A DNA stretch of 64,000 nt from Simplicispira metamorpha (GTDB taxonomy: Bacteria > Pseudomonadota > Gammaproteobacteria > Burkholderiales > Burkholderiaceae_C). The notes under the pieces are model-generated. The model was not told the origin of the DNA. It did no database searches and worked only from the letters and a program-made list of their open reading frames with translations. The translations under genes and the position numbers were made by a program. The stretch lies in assembly GCF_004341365.1 (NCBI RefSeq), contig NZ_SLXH01000004.1, forward strand, positions 115,762-179,761, read 5' to 3'. Shown here in pieces: positions 36,947-46,022 of the stretch. Every line of letters starts with the position of its first letter. Position 1 is the stretch's first letter.

Positions 36947-39913
36947 TTAGGCTTTTTCGATGTTGCAGACCGTGGTCTTGGTTTCCTGCATCATGGTCAC
37001 GCTGTCGTAGCCGTAGGTCGTGGCGGTGTTAACGGCCTCCCCGCGCACGATGGGTGCTGCGCCCTTGGGGTAGTGCGCCAACATATCCACGCCCTGCCAG
37101 CGGCCCGAGAAGTGAAACGGCATCCAGACCGTGTCCGGGCCCACCCGCTCCGTGACCAGCGCCTGCACATTGAGCCGTGCGCCGGTGGGCGAGCTGAGCC
37201 ACACACGCTCGCCGTTGCGGATGCCCCGGTCAGCTGCCGCCTTGGGGTTGATTTCCACAAAGGCCTCTTGCTGCAACTCGGCCAGCCAGGGATTGGAGCG
37301 GGTTTCCTCGCCACCGCCTTCGTACTCGACCAACCGGCCCGAGGTCAGGATGAGCGGGAATTTTTCATAAACCTTGTCCGCCACGTTCTTGTCCTGGATG
37401 GACTTGTAGAGCGTGGGCAGGCGCCAGAAGGCTTTTTTGTCGTCGTGGGTGGGGTACTTGGCCACCATGTCCGGGCGCGTACCGTACAAAGGTTCGCGGT
37501 GCTGCGGGATCGGGTCGGGAAAGTTCCAGACCACCGCACGCGCCTTGGCGTTGCCAAACGGGTGGCAACCATGCACCTTCATGACCACGCGCTGTATGCC
37601 GCCAGACATGTCGGTTTTCCAGTTCTTGCCCTCAGCGGCGGTTTTTTCCGCGGCGGTGAGGTCATCCCACCAGCCCAGCTTTTTCAGCAGCACATGGTCA
37701 AACTCGGGGTAGCCGGTGGTGATGTCGGCACCCAAAGAGTGGGAACCGTCTTCGGCCAGCAGCGTTTGACCATCGCGCTCCACACCAAAGTTGGCGCGGA
37801 AATTGCCACCACCATCCATCACGTGCTTGGAGGTGTCGTACAGGTTGGGCGAGCCAGGGTGCTTGAGCTCGGGCGTGCCATAGCAAGGCCAAGGCAGGCC
37901 GAAGTAGTCACCCGCAAAGTCGTAGCCGGTTTCAGGGTCTTTGCCACCCTTGGCCTTGAGGGTTTTCACGTCGAACACATGCATGTTCTTCATGTGGGCC
38001 TTGAGGCGCTCAGGGCTCTGGCCGGTGTAGCCAATGGTCCACAAGCTCTGGTTGATTTCGCGCAGGATGTCCTCGACCACGGGCTCATCCATGCCCTTGA
38101 CCTTGTGCAGCTTCACGTTCTTGATCAGCTCTTTGTCAAAGCCCAGTTTCTGTGCGAACTGGTACATGATCATGTGGTCAGTGCGGCTCTCCCAGAGTGG
38201 CTCAATCACTTTCTCACGCCACTGGAGAGAGCGGTTGGAGGCCGTGCAGGAACCGCTGGTCTCAAACTGCGTGGCCGCAGGCAACAGGTACACGGCACGG
38301 TTGGGATTGAGGTCTTCGGGCTTGCCGGGCATGGCGGCCATGGCAGCGGTGGCCGATGGGTAAGGATCTACCACCACCAGCAAGTCGAGCTTGTCCATGG
38401 CGCGCTTCATCTCCAAGCCGCGCGTCTGCGAGTTGGGCGCATGGCCCCAGAAGAACACACCGCGCAGGTTGGAGTCCTGGTCGATCAGCTCGTTTTTCTC
38501 CAGCACACCATCGATCCAGCGCGATACCGTGATGCCGCTTTTGGTCATCATGGCCGGGCTGGCATAGCGGCCCTTGATCCACTCAAAGTCGACGCCCCAG
38601 GCTTTGGCAAAGTGCTTCCAGGCACCTTCTGCCAGGCCGTAGTAACCGGGCAAGGAGTCGGGGTTAGGGCCCACGTCGGTAGCGCCCTGCACGTTGTCGT
38701 GGCCCCGGAAAATGTTGGTGCCGCCGCCGCTCTTGCCCACGTTGCCCAACGCCAGCTGCAACAGGCACGAGGCCCGCACAATCGCATTGCCAATACTGTG
38801 CTGCGTCTGGCCCATGCACCAGACAATCGTGCCTGGCCGATTTGCGTTCAGGATGGTCGCTACCTTGAGCACCTGCGCCTCGGGCACACCGCAGGCCTCT
38901 TCCACTTTGTCGGGCGTCCACTTGGCCAGGACTTCTTCGCGCACCTTCTCCATGCCATAGACACGGTCGTGGAGGTACTTTTTGTCTTCCCAACCATTTT
39001 TGAAGATGTGGTACAGCAGACCAAACAGGAAAGGAATATCGGTGCCGGAGCGAATGCGCACGTACTCGTCGGCCTTGGCAGCGGTACGGGTAAAGCGCGG
39101 GTCCACCACAATCATCTTGCAGCCGGTTTCTTTGGCGTGCAGCATGTGCAGCATGCTCACCGGGTGGGCTTCGGCAGCATTGGAGCCGATGTACAAAGCG
39201 ACCTTGCTGTTTTGCATGTCGTTGTACGAATTGGTCATGGCGCCATAACCCCAGGTGTTGGCCACACCAGCCACCGTGGTGCTGTGGCAGATGCGCGCCT
39301 GGTGATCGCAGTTGTTGCTGCCCCAGAAGCTCATCCACTTGCGCAGCAAATAGGCCTGCTCGTTGTTGTGCTTGGACGAACCGACCACATACAGCGAATC
39401 AGGCCCGCTGGCCTTGCGCAGCTCCAGCATCTTGGCCGAAATTTCGTTGAGGGCCACATCCCAGCTGATGCGCTCGTACTTGCCGTTGACCAGCTTCATC
39501 GGGTAGCGCAGGCGGTATTCGCCATGGCCATGCTCACGCAGCGACGCGCCCTTGGCACAGTGCGCCCCCAAATTGATGGGGGAGTCGAACACAGGCTCTT
39601 GACGAACCCAAACGCCATTTTCGACCACCGCATCCACCGCGCAGCCCACCGAGCAATGGGTACACACCGTGCGACGCACCTCGATTTTGCTGCTGCCAAC
39701 AGCCACCTTGGCGCCTTCGGCGGCATTGGATTTTTTCACCAGCGTCAACTGGGTAGCTGCCAGGCCCACGCCCACACCCAAACCCGAGCGGCGCAAAAAC
39801 GCGCGGCGGTCCATTGTTGGCAGCGCTTGTGCCAAGCCTCTGCGCAAGCTGTGAACAAAAGGCGAAGCGCCTGATACCGGCGCCGCAGAAGAAGTTTTTT
39901 TGGTCAGCAACAT
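36947..39913 (-). CDS. Formate dehydrogenase alpha subunit (molybdopterin, periplasmic)
   Basis: A 988-residue catalytic subunit that oxidises formate to CO2. The twin-arginine signal DRRAFLRRSGLGVGVGLAA starts at residue 35. The mature part has a 4Fe-4S motif (CTHCSVGCAVDA) and molybdopterin-oxidoreductase blocks. The metal-ligand position is a Cys (near residue 209, in ARICHSTTVAG), so no selenocysteine is needed. The start at 39913 has a strong AGGAGGG about 8 nt upstream. It is followed by the beta, lipoprotein, gamma and small secreted genes, forming a respiratory, quinone-linked formate dehydrogenase on the periplasmic face of the membrane. Confidence 0.97.
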   Translation of the reverse strand: MLLTKKTSSAAPVSGASPFVHSLRRGLAQALPTMDRRAFLRRSGLGVGVGLAATQLTLVKKSNAAEGAKVAVGSSKIEVRRTVCTHCSVGCAVDAVVENGVWVRQEPVFDSPINLGAHCAKGASLREHGHGEYRLRYPMKLVNGKYERISWDVALNEISAKMLELRKASGPDSLYVVGSSKHNNEQAYLLRKWMSFWGSNNCDHQARICHSTTVAGVANTWGYGAMTNSYNDMQNSKVALYIGSNAAEAHPVSMLHMLHAKETGCKMIVVDPRFTRTAAKADEYVRIRSGTDIPFLFGLLYHIFKNGWEDKKYLHDRVYGMEKVREEVLAKWTPDKVEEACGVPEAQVLKVATILNANRPGTIVWCMGQTQHSIGNAIVRASCLLQLALGNVGKSGGGTNIFRGHDNVQGATDVGPNPDSLPGYYGLAEGAWKHFAKAWGVDFEWIKGRYASPAMMTKSGITVSRWIDGVLEKNELIDQDSNLRGVFFWGHAPNSQTRGLEMKRAMDKLDLLVVVDPYPSATAAMAAMPGKPEDLNPNRAVYLLPAATQFETSGSCTASNRSLQWREKVIEPLWESRTDHMIMYQFAQKLGFDKELIKNVKLHKVKGMDEPVVEDILREINQSLWTIGYTGQSPERLKAHMKNMHVFDVKTLKAKGGKDPETGYDFAGDYFGLPWPCYGTPELKHPGSPNLYDTSKHVMDGGGNFRANFGVERDGQTLLAEDGSHSLGADITTGYPEFDHVLLKKLGWWDDLTAAEKTAAEGKNWKTDMSGGIQRVVMKVHGCHPFGNAKARAVVWNFPDPIPQHREPLYGTRPDMVAKYPTHDDKKAFWRLPTLYKSIQDKNVADKVYEKFPLILTSGRLVEYEGGGEETRSNPWLAELQQEAFVEINPKAAADRGIRNGERVWLSSPTGARLNVQALVTERVGPDTVWMPFHFSGRWQGVDMLAHYPKGAAPIVRGEAVNTATTYGYDSVTMMQETKTTVCNIEKA

Positions 39914-39928
39914 GGCGCTGCCCTCCTG

Positions 39929-40141
39929 TCAGATTTGTGTGGTCTTGTAGTAGTGCTTCACGTGCTCAGACAGGTGGTAACCACCACCACGCTCAGGCAT
40001 CTCACGGGCAGGCAAAGAAGGCGCAGCAGCGGGCTCACCCACTGCACGTGGCAGAGCCACCACCGCAGTGGCAGCGGCACCGGCAGCAGCGGCTCCAGCA
40101 AAAAAACTGCGGCGAGAGGGGGTGTGCGGGCGATCCTGCAT
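39929..40141 (-). CDS. Formate dehydrogenase region TAT-target small protein
   Basis: A 70-residue protein beginning MQDRPHTPSRRSFFAGAAAA, a twin-arginine signal followed by an Ala-rich hydrophobic core, and ending in GYHLSEHVKHYYKTTQI. It fits the small family found just upstream of formate dehydrogenase alpha genes (formate dehydrogenase region TAT target, TIGR02811). The ATG at 40141 is chosen; the GTG at 40174 would add 11 residues before the TAT signal. It is the first gene of the operon, 15 bp before the alpha subunit. The exact role is unknown. Confidence 0.85.
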   Translation of the reverse strand: MQDRPHTPSRRSFFAGAAAAGAAATAVVALPRAVGEPAAAPSLPAREMPERGGGYHLSEHVKHYYKTTQI

Positions 40142-40292
40142 CGTTGTCTCCAAAAGCTGTCGGTTATGAATCACTGTGCATACAGTGGTGCGAGTCTATG
40201 CGACAGCACACTGCCTGCGCAATTCTTGTGCCGTATCCCCCCCTGGGTCTTCTACACAATTACACACAAGTCACCGGCCTGGCGATGGGGGT

Positions 40293-40460
40293 TCAAAGAC
40301 AAAAAAGCGCAACCAACGCATGCCAGCAAGGCCCAACAGGCCCCGGCAGTTGCATGAAATACTCGTCTTCAGCGACGAAGCGCAGGGTAAGTGACTTGTC
40401 CGCGCTGGACGAAGTCAGCTTGACCACCTGCTCCTGGTCGCCCCGGGCGCTCAGGCGCCG
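40293..40460 (-). pseudogene. Coding-like remnant upstream of the formate dehydrogenase operon
   Basis: Between stops at 40295 and 40461, the minus-strand frame encodes SARGDQEQVVKLTSSSAD and onward to LRFVAEDEYF with strongly G/C-ended codons, typical of real genes here. There is no good start codon; the only ATG is near the 3' end. It looks like a gene fragment. The family is not recognised. The rest of 40142-40487 holds no gene I can support and should contain the formate dehydrogenase promoter. Confidence 0.3.
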
Positions 40461-40487
40461 CTAGCGGCTGTAGCGCAGCGTGCAAAC

Positions 40488-41399
40488 CTACAGGTGGAAA
40501 TCGCCTGCGGCTTCCGGTTGGTACAGCACCTTCTCAATCCGGATGTGGCGGGTTCGGTTCGTCATGCGCCAGTCGAAGGCATCACCCTCTTTGTAGCCCA
40601 GGATCGCGGTGCCAATGCCGGAGCAAACCGACAGCTTCCCCGCACTACCGTCCGCATCTTCTGGATAAACCAGCGCCACTTCTACTTTTTCATCGTCCAG
40701 CTGCACCAAGGCCCTGGAATTCATCGTGACAACATCCTGCGCCACTTGGTGCGGATCAACGACGATGGCCCGCTCAATCTCGTGCTCCAGCTCGAACACA
40801 GTGGAGGTGTGCTCGAACGCAAGCAGGCTCCTGAGCCGCGCTTTATCGACTTCGGTAATGTGGATATCGGTGACGTAATCTGCGGGGCTTTCGCGCAACA
40901 GCCGGAGATACCGATCCGAGGTCATGGCAAAGGAATGCAGGGCAGGCGTCTGGCTTTCCAGCAGGAAACCGCAGCGTTCAAAGGCTTTCAGCGAGCGCTC
41001 GTTGTCCGCGTGGATTTTGGCGATGAGTTTCTCGGCCCGCATGTCGAAGAACGCGAGCTTCATGCCTTCGCGTATGGCGCTGGCCCCGAGCTTGCGGCCC
41101 CAGTTGTCGCGGTTGCCGATGACCAAGACCATCTCGCAGTCCGTACCTGCCTTGACGAGACGCACAAAGCCGACCGGCACATCATCCCGGTCGTAGGCCA
41201 TAAAGAACCGGCCACCTTGGTTGAACAGATGCGTCAGGATAGGCAACTGAACCCGCCCAATGACCTGCTCAATGAAGCGCGAGACGTGGCGCGAATCGCT
41301 CAGGTAGCGGGTCACGTGCTCGTCTTCCAACCAGTCCATGAGATTGAATGCGTCTGCCCGAGTGATCTCGGGACACAGAGATATGAAAGGCTTGGTCAT
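40488..41399 (-). CDS. GNAT N-acetyltransferase fused to Rnk/GreA-like domain
   Basis: A 303-residue two-domain protein. Residues 1-165 are a GNAT acetyltransferase: a beta-strand/pyrophosphate-loop region MVLVIGNRDNWGRKLGASAI, then AKIHADNERSLKAFERCGF. Residues 180-300 match Rnk, the GreA/GreB C-terminal-like regulator that binds RNA polymerase: DIHITEVDKARLRSLL, VVTMNSRALVQL, VALVYPEDADGSAGKLSV and GTAILGYKEGDAFDW. The ATG at 41399 is preferred to the TTG at 41420. This is the last core gene before the tRNA. The fusion suggests acetylation tied to transcription machinery, which is inference. Confidence 0.85.
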   Translation of the reverse strand: MTKPFISLCPEITRADAFNLMDWLEDEHVTRYLSDSRHVSRFIEQVIGRVQLPILTHLFNQGGRFFMAYDRDDVPVGFVRLVKAGTDCEMVLVIGNRDNWGRKLGASAIREGMKLAFFDMRAEKLIAKIHADNERSLKAFERCGFLLESQTPALHSFAMTSDRYLRLLRESPADYVTDIHITEVDKARLRSLLAFEHTSTVFELEHEIERAIVVDPHQVAQDVVTMNSRALVQLDDEKVEVALVYPEDADGSAGKLSVCSGIGTAILGYKEGDAFDWRMTNRTRHIRIEKVLYQPEAAGDFHL

Positions 41400-41420
41400 C
41401 TTCACCACATTTGGCTGCAA

Positions 41421-41762
41421 GAATGAAAGCCTTTCATGGCTGCGGCCATGACGGTTCTTTCGATAGAGTGCTTATTTTAGGACAGCGTGAGCGCGGCGAT
41501 TCAAGGCATTGCTGAACCCGTGCGTCTCACGCGGCAAATCAGGCAAGTCCAACTTCACTTCTTGGCACCCAGTCGGCAGCTCCCATGCAGGTTCCAACCT
41601 GGAAGTGCCCCATGCATACCAAGGGCCAGGGGCTCAGACCCTTCACCATGATCTACCTCAACACCCTGGACAACCAACTGAAGTGGCCCAGTTCATCGAA
41701 ACGCGCTACAGGCTCGTCAAAATCGCGCGCGCAACCAGCTAAAATACGCAGCTTCCAACCCC
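41421..41762. other. Gene-poor stretch before tRNA-Ser
   Basis: No complete gene is supported. The second half (41580-41742) has coding-like codon use in two plus-strand frames, one ending in VAQFIETRYRLVKIARATS, which suggests a frameshifted remnant. TAAAAT at 41742-41747 could be the -10 element of the tRNA gene; no convincing -35 element was found. Confidence 0.4.
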
Positions 41763-41850
41763 GGAGACTTGGGTGAGTGGTTTAAACCAGCAGTCTTGAA
41801 AACTGCCGACGGGCAACCGTCCGTGAGTTCGAATCTCACAGTCTCCGCCA
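41763..41850 (+). tRNA. tRNA-Ser (anticodon UGA)
   Basis: An 88-nt class II tRNA with encoded CCA. The acceptor GGAGACT pairs with AGTCTCC, the anticodon stem GCAGT/ACTGC encloses loop CTTGAAA (anticodon TGA), a long variable arm follows, and the T-loop is TTCGAAT. It decodes UCA and probably other UCN serine codons. It is the probable integration site for the island that follows; the T-arm/acceptor end is the usual target of tyrosine integrases. Confidence 0.95.
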
Positions 41851-41858
41851 GCATTCAG

Positions 41859-41890
41859 CCCTAAGTAATTGATTTACTTGGGGTTTTTTC
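41859..41890 (+). terminator. Terminator after tRNA-Ser
   Basis: CCCTAAGTAA pairs with TTACTTGGGG (one G-T pair), with a short loop, followed by TTTTTTC. It lies 8 bp after the tRNA. Confidence 0.75.
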
Positions 41891-42780
41891 TTTTGTACCT
41901 TGTTCGGTATGCCATCTGGTATGCCATGGCATGCTGGCTTGGACTAGACGTTTTTGGACAAGCCTGGAAGCGTTACCGCTCAACAGACTGACGACCTCAA
42001 CGTATCCAACGCACTCACGCACCTCTTAATCTACAGGTTTGCCACCACAGCGGCACAACTCACGCGCTATGCAGACCAATGACCACAGCCACACATTTCT
42101 CCTGCGGTTGGTCGTCATAGTCCAATAGATAGGCCGCAAGCGCCTTGCTAGCGCACTCTCAGCCCTTGCTGCGGCTGATCGACTCACCGGCATGTGTCTT
42201 ACCAGATAACGCTATGCCAAGCCCAAGACGGCGACAGTACAAAAAAACCAACGTACCGATCCAGACGTTGATCAACAACCTGCTCTATCAAACGGACAGG
42301 GTCGTACACATGAAAGTACATGTTGCGCCCCCTGGTGTTTACACATTCCTGCCAGCCAGAACACCCTGTGCCTTGATCATTCCACCTGGGCAAGACAATG
42401 GAGCACCTTGCCCGTAGGGCATGACAAGTAGGCTTGCAGTGGATGTCTATTTTTTCAGTGCTGAAGAAGCACTTGGAACTCTTGCCTTTGAGTTCCTGAG
42501 CTGTTTTCCTGACAACACCAGCCCCAGTATTGCAAGGATACTTGACATTATTTTCTTCTTGTTTTAAAAATCACAAGAAAATATCAAAGAATTTATATCA
42601 ACAAAGCTACCAAAAGCCCTATAGAGAAGACTTCGGCATGGGGTTAATGGGTAGGTAGCCTCATATGCAAAAAAGCGCTCACAAGCGATTTTGTGGCGCT
42701 CTTTATACACTACTGCTGTAACCACTCTTTTTTAGTCGCTTGCCTCAATACAAAGCAAGCGACCAACAGTAGAACACCAG
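41891..42780. other. Gene-free left end of the island
   Basis: Nearly 900 bp directly after the tRNA without a supported gene. The frame at 42145-42417 has no recognisable domain or codon bias and I do not call it. GC content falls towards 42.5 kb. This is where an integrase would be expected in a tRNA-inserted element; none is seen, so it was lost or lies at the far end outside the window. Confidence 0.5.
41906..41932. repeat. Direct repeat and palindrome near presumed attachment site
   Basis: GGTATGCCAT occurs at 41906-41915 and again at 41918-41927, and the second copy runs into the perfect 12-bp palindrome ATGCCATGGCAT (41921-41932). The position, just after the tRNA terminator, fits integrase or excisionase arm sites, but this is inference. 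Confidence 0.4.
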
Positions 42781-43434
42781 CTAAATTCGACTCGTTCCAA
42801 AGGAGTGAATTCCTTCTCCAAATTGTTTCGTGTTTAATTTGGATAAATAGCTGACACGATAAAATGCTTCCTGTATAGACTGTTTATCACTTCGATGAAT
42901 GGAGTACACCGGATTGGAAGGTATATTGACCAAGCCCAACGTATCATCGACATAAACACCTAAAGCACTCGCCCAAGCTTCGTGGATTCTGGTGAACATA
43001 TTGTTGCTGTTCAGATCAAATTTACCGATAAAAGCGTAGGCGTCTTGATTCACCAAAATAGCAACGTGAAAATGTGTACGTCCAACAGCGCTGGACTCTC
43101 TGCACCAGATGTAGCGCAATTCGGTTTCATTGACTCGGTTGCCTGCACGGATGCTGTGAACCTGAGAGCAGGTAATTTTGCTCTTCAGCGATGCAAAGAA
43201 ACGAGCCATCAGAGAATTATCAGTAAGCGCTGACATTGCGTAGTTATCTGGTACGTGCAAGTCAAAACGCATCATGCATACTCTCGGGTAGTGCTGCAAC
43301 GACCTGACAAAGCAGTTCAATGTCTTGTTCAAGTAGTTGGCGATGAGGGGGCCATGTTCTTCTTGAACCTTGAAGTTCTGAAAATGGCCACCTGAGTGAA
43401 GCTTTTGATTGGTGTTGTATGGATTTCTCTTCAT
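42781..43434 (-). CDS. Inovirus Gp2 / YagK-YfjJ family protein
   Basis: A 217-residue protein typical of the YfjJ/inovirus Gp2 family, found in P4-like satellites and integrated elements and probably related to replication initiators. It has CMMRFDLHVPDNY, an HxH motif in GRTHFHVAILV, and the C-terminal FYRVSYLSKLNTKQFGEG. Base composition is clearly AT-richer than the core chromosome, a sign of transfer. The DUF3987 gene lies 282 bp upstream on the same strand across AT-rich, gene-free DNA (43435-43716). The order alpA-yfjI-yfjJ matches the E. coli CP4-57 element. Confidence 0.8.
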   Translation of the reverse strand: MKRNPYNTNQKLHSGGHFQNFKVQEEHGPLIANYLNKTLNCFVRSLQHYPRVCMMRFDLHVPDNYAMSALTDNSLMARFFASLKSKITCSQVHSIRAGNRVNETELRYIWCRESSAVGRTHFHVAILVNQDAYAFIGKFDLNSNNMFTRIHEAWASALGVYVDDTLGLVNIPSNPVYSIHRSDKQSIQEAFYRVSYLSKLNTKQFGEGIHSFGTSRI

Positions 43435-43716
43435 TTTAAAATTTAACTATTTTATTTCAATGAGCAACTTATAAATTATTGAGATGACTAGCGTTGCAAA
43501 CAAAACAACTTCGCTACTCATAATTTTATCAATTGATGTTTATTTAAACTTATTTAGTGTATTTATTTCATATCTGACCTATTTATTTTATAGTGTTAAA
43601 TATATTATATATATATTACTTAAACATGCAGCCAATTTCATATATTTCTATTGAAAATAAATTCAATCTATATAAAGCAACACCTCCTCAATAAAAATAA
43701 TCACTCTGTGAAAATA

Positions 43717-45336
43717 TCAATTATAAAAATCTTGTTTTCCAGTATGATCAACTTCAATAAAACTTCTTACATCATCAGAGGATAACCCGCGACTGCCATC
43801 CAGCCCACTCAGACAGGGGGTGAATCCATTCATTTCTTTGCTCCAGGGAGTGCTTGCGGGAGCACCGAAAATATTCGCTCTCAGATCAAAAGGAAAATGC
43901 ACCAGTAGTCCGCGTTTCGTGTTTTCGCAGATGAGCTTGCGTTCGTTCACCAGCATTTCGATCGCTAGCTCCAGGCTTGCCGCGTTACGGATAGCGCGTG
44001 GCCCAAATTGCAGCAGCTCGCGCCGCGTGTACTTGCGGCAGCCTCCCCCTAGTTGGCTCTGCGCCTTGGTTTGCATCCATTGCAAAAGCGCACTGGCGTT
44101 TTCTTTCACCCGAAGCGCTGAGGCACCTTTGCCCAGATGGCGATCAAACGCATACAGGTGCCAGCGCACTATCCCCACAGCATGCTGGATGGATTTCAAC
44201 GAAATCTTGCAGGCCTCAGGATCTTGGAAAACCTCGAACACGGCGGCCAGACGCGCCGCATGCTCGGCTGCCTTGGCGGCGAAGTCCTTGATCGAGCACC
44301 AGGCACCTGTATCAGGCTTCAGCTCGGCTTCCACCTGATTGAAAAATTGCACCCAATAGCGGCGCGCGTCGTCATCGAAAGTGAGAACCTGCCGCGCAAC
44401 GCCCTGGCTGTGACGATCAAAAGAAAACTCCAGCAGGGTGCGAATGCGATTTTGAAATTCCACAATCGCAGCAGACAAATCACTTGCGTGGCCCCACTCA
44501 GACACCGCCCGCTTGCCCGCCGTGGACGTCGGAAACGACAGCAACGCGCGCGCCAGAAAGCCACTGTGGCGGGCGTGTTCGTCCCTGCCTTGGCTCATTG
44601 CCTCGAACGAGTCTGGTTGCACGGCCAACGAAATCGAGAGCCGCGCACCGGAGATGAACGCACTTTTGGTCTTGTCGCGCCTGTCTACTTCGATAACCTG
44701 GCCGTCCCAACAACGGTTGAGCAGCGGCAAATTGCCCATGGTGCGGCCTCGCATCAGGTCTGCCGCCTCGTTGGAGTGCAGCACCGCCGTGCAAATGTTG
44801 ACTTCCAATTCCCCGCAAAGGGCAGCAGGGGTGATGTCGGACAGCGCGATGCGCAAGCGCTGAGGCGGCTTGGGGGCCGCATCATGGTGTGCGCGCAGCA
44901 GTTCCTCAAGGTCGTCGGTCGGGTCGCCCATCGCTGTAGCCTTTTGCAGGTTGCGCTCCATGCCCTTCAGCTTGACGCGCCACACCCGCTCGTCGGTTTG
45001 AAATTTCCGCAGATTCAACTCAAACTCAGCCCGCTGATCGCGATCGAATTGCGCCACAGGTGCGAAGAAAAAGTGATCGGCAGCCGACTTTCTTTCTCCC
45101 GATTCGGCCACTGTCACAAAATTGAGCGAAAGCGGCACGGCACCTGGGATGGTGGGACGTTGCACATCTGCAAGCCCCTGGCAAGCCGTTGCTGCGCTGG
45201 CCAATGCCGACGCCACGATCAGTGCGAGGGGGGCTTGGGTGATAGCCTTGACGTCTTCGACCGCCGCGCGCATGGCGGCAGGGAGCGCGTCCAGAGGGTA
45301 GTCGTCCTCATGGAGGATGAACACGCCATCAGCCAT
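43717..45336 (-). CDS. DUF3987 (YfjI-like) protein
   Basis: A 539-residue protein of the DUF3987 family found in P4-like prophages, related to primase/helicase-type replication proteins. It contains the N-terminal ALPAAMRAAVEDVKAITQAP, NFVTVAESGERKSAADHFFF in the P-loop-like position (ESGERKS), and ISGARLSISLAVQPDSF. The start at 45336 overlaps the alpA-like stop by 8 bp, so translation is coupled. Exact biochemical activity is not established. Confidence 0.8.
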   Translation of the reverse strand: MADGVFILHEDDYPLDALPAAMRAAVEDVKAITQAPLALIVASALASAATACQGLADVQRPTIPGAVPLSLNFVTVAESGERKSAADHFFFAPVAQFDRDQRAEFELNLRKFQTDERVWRVKLKGMERNLQKATAMGDPTDDLEELLRAHHDAAPKPPQRLRIALSDITPAALCGELEVNICTAVLHSNEAADLMRGRTMGNLPLLNRCWDGQVIEVDRRDKTKSAFISGARLSISLAVQPDSFEAMSQGRDEHARHSGFLARALLSFPTSTAGKRAVSEWGHASDLSAAIVEFQNRIRTLLEFSFDRHSQGVARQVLTFDDDARRYWVQFFNQVEAELKPDTGAWCSIKDFAAKAAEHAARLAAVFEVFQDPEACKISLKSIQHAVGIVRWHLYAFDRHLGKGASALRVKENASALLQWMQTKAQSQLGGGCRKYTRRELLQFGPRAIRNAASLELAIEMLVNERKLICENTKRGLLVHFPFDLRANIFGAPASTPWSKEMNGFTPCLSGLDGSRGLSSDDVRSFIEVDHTGKQDFYN

Positions 45337-45598
45337 GGTGTGCCCCCTGTTGTGTGCGCTTCCCAGCTTGTGCGTCCAGCCATGCCAAAACCTCACCCAG
45401 ACGCCAGCCCACGGCACCACGCATCTGGCACGGGCCATGAAGCGGCACGGGCCGGGGAAAGCTCGGGTCAAAATATCGACTGCGCGGGTTGAAGCGCGCG
45501 TAGATGCTCGACCTGCCCAGGCCGACCAATTGCAGAAGCTGAGGCAGACGGCAGATCGCCTGGGGCGAGGTGGTGTTTGGTGAAATTGTTGCGAGCAT
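45329..45598 (-). CDS. AlpA-family helix-turn-helix regulator
   Basis: An 89-residue protein with the AlpA/excisionase MerR-like fold: LPQLLQLVGLGRSSIYARF (helix-turn-helix), FPRPVPL in the wing, and GWRLGEVLAWLDAQ. AlpA regulators control excision and expression of P4-like elements. The ATG at 45598 has GGAG 8 nt upstream; the longer frame to 45922 is not family-like. It heads the three-gene alpA-yfjI-yfjJ group. Confidence 0.88.
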   Translation of the reverse strand: MLATISPNTTSPQAICRLPQLLQLVGLGRSSIYARFNPRSRYFDPSFPRPVPLHGPCQMRGAVGWRLGEVLAWLDAQAGKRTQQGAHHG

Positions 45599-46022
45599 TT
45601 TTTGCACTCCGTTGATTGCTGATGCCCCGATCGTCTCGTAAGCCCTCCACCCGATCAAACGCAGAATTTGCTTTCTGGTGCTTTTTGCACTGCAAACTTC
45701 TTTTTCAAGCAGTTGATTTACAACGACTTTTTGCTTTCTCTCACCTGCGCTGCTGGAAAGCAAAACTCCGCCCGAGAGACTTGAGCAAGCAAACCAGTCC
45801 CTGTGTGATCCAGAGTACGGAAAAAGGTGGGTTCGGAAGGCACTGCCAAGGATTGCAGTGAAATCACCTTGACGTGTAGCCTGGCTACGCTGGCTAGCGT
45901 AGCCAGCGTAGCCAAGTAGCAAGGGGTAAAGATTAATTTTTGAGCGGCTCCGACATGCCTATGTTGGAGCCATCAAGGTACGCACGAGGTGCTTACTGGG
46001 GAGCAGTTGGAGACGGCAGTTG
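45599..46022. other. Regulatory region upstream of the AlpA gene
   Basis: No gene is supported in these 424 bp. It must hold the AlpA promoter, and it contains the 31-bp palindrome described separately. The upstream gene ends at 46023 on the same strand. Confidence 0.45.
45883..45913. repeat. 31-bp near-perfect palindrome
   Basis: GGCTACGCTGGCTA (45883-45896), GCG, then TAGCCAGCGTAGCC (45900-45913): two 14-bp perfectly complementary arms with a 3-nt centre. Each arm holds two copies of a GGCTA unit. No T-tract follows on either strand. It could be an operator for AlpA or another island regulator, or a replication or transfer hairpin. Confidence 0.6.

Noticed and set aside
36335..39874. 1179-codon open frame antisense to the formate dehydrogenase genes
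   Set aside because: It runs across several true genes, has no recognisable domain and is an artefact of GC bias.
42145..42417. 90-residue frame in the left end of the island
   Set aside because: No domain, codon bias or ribosome-binding site; composition looks non-coding.
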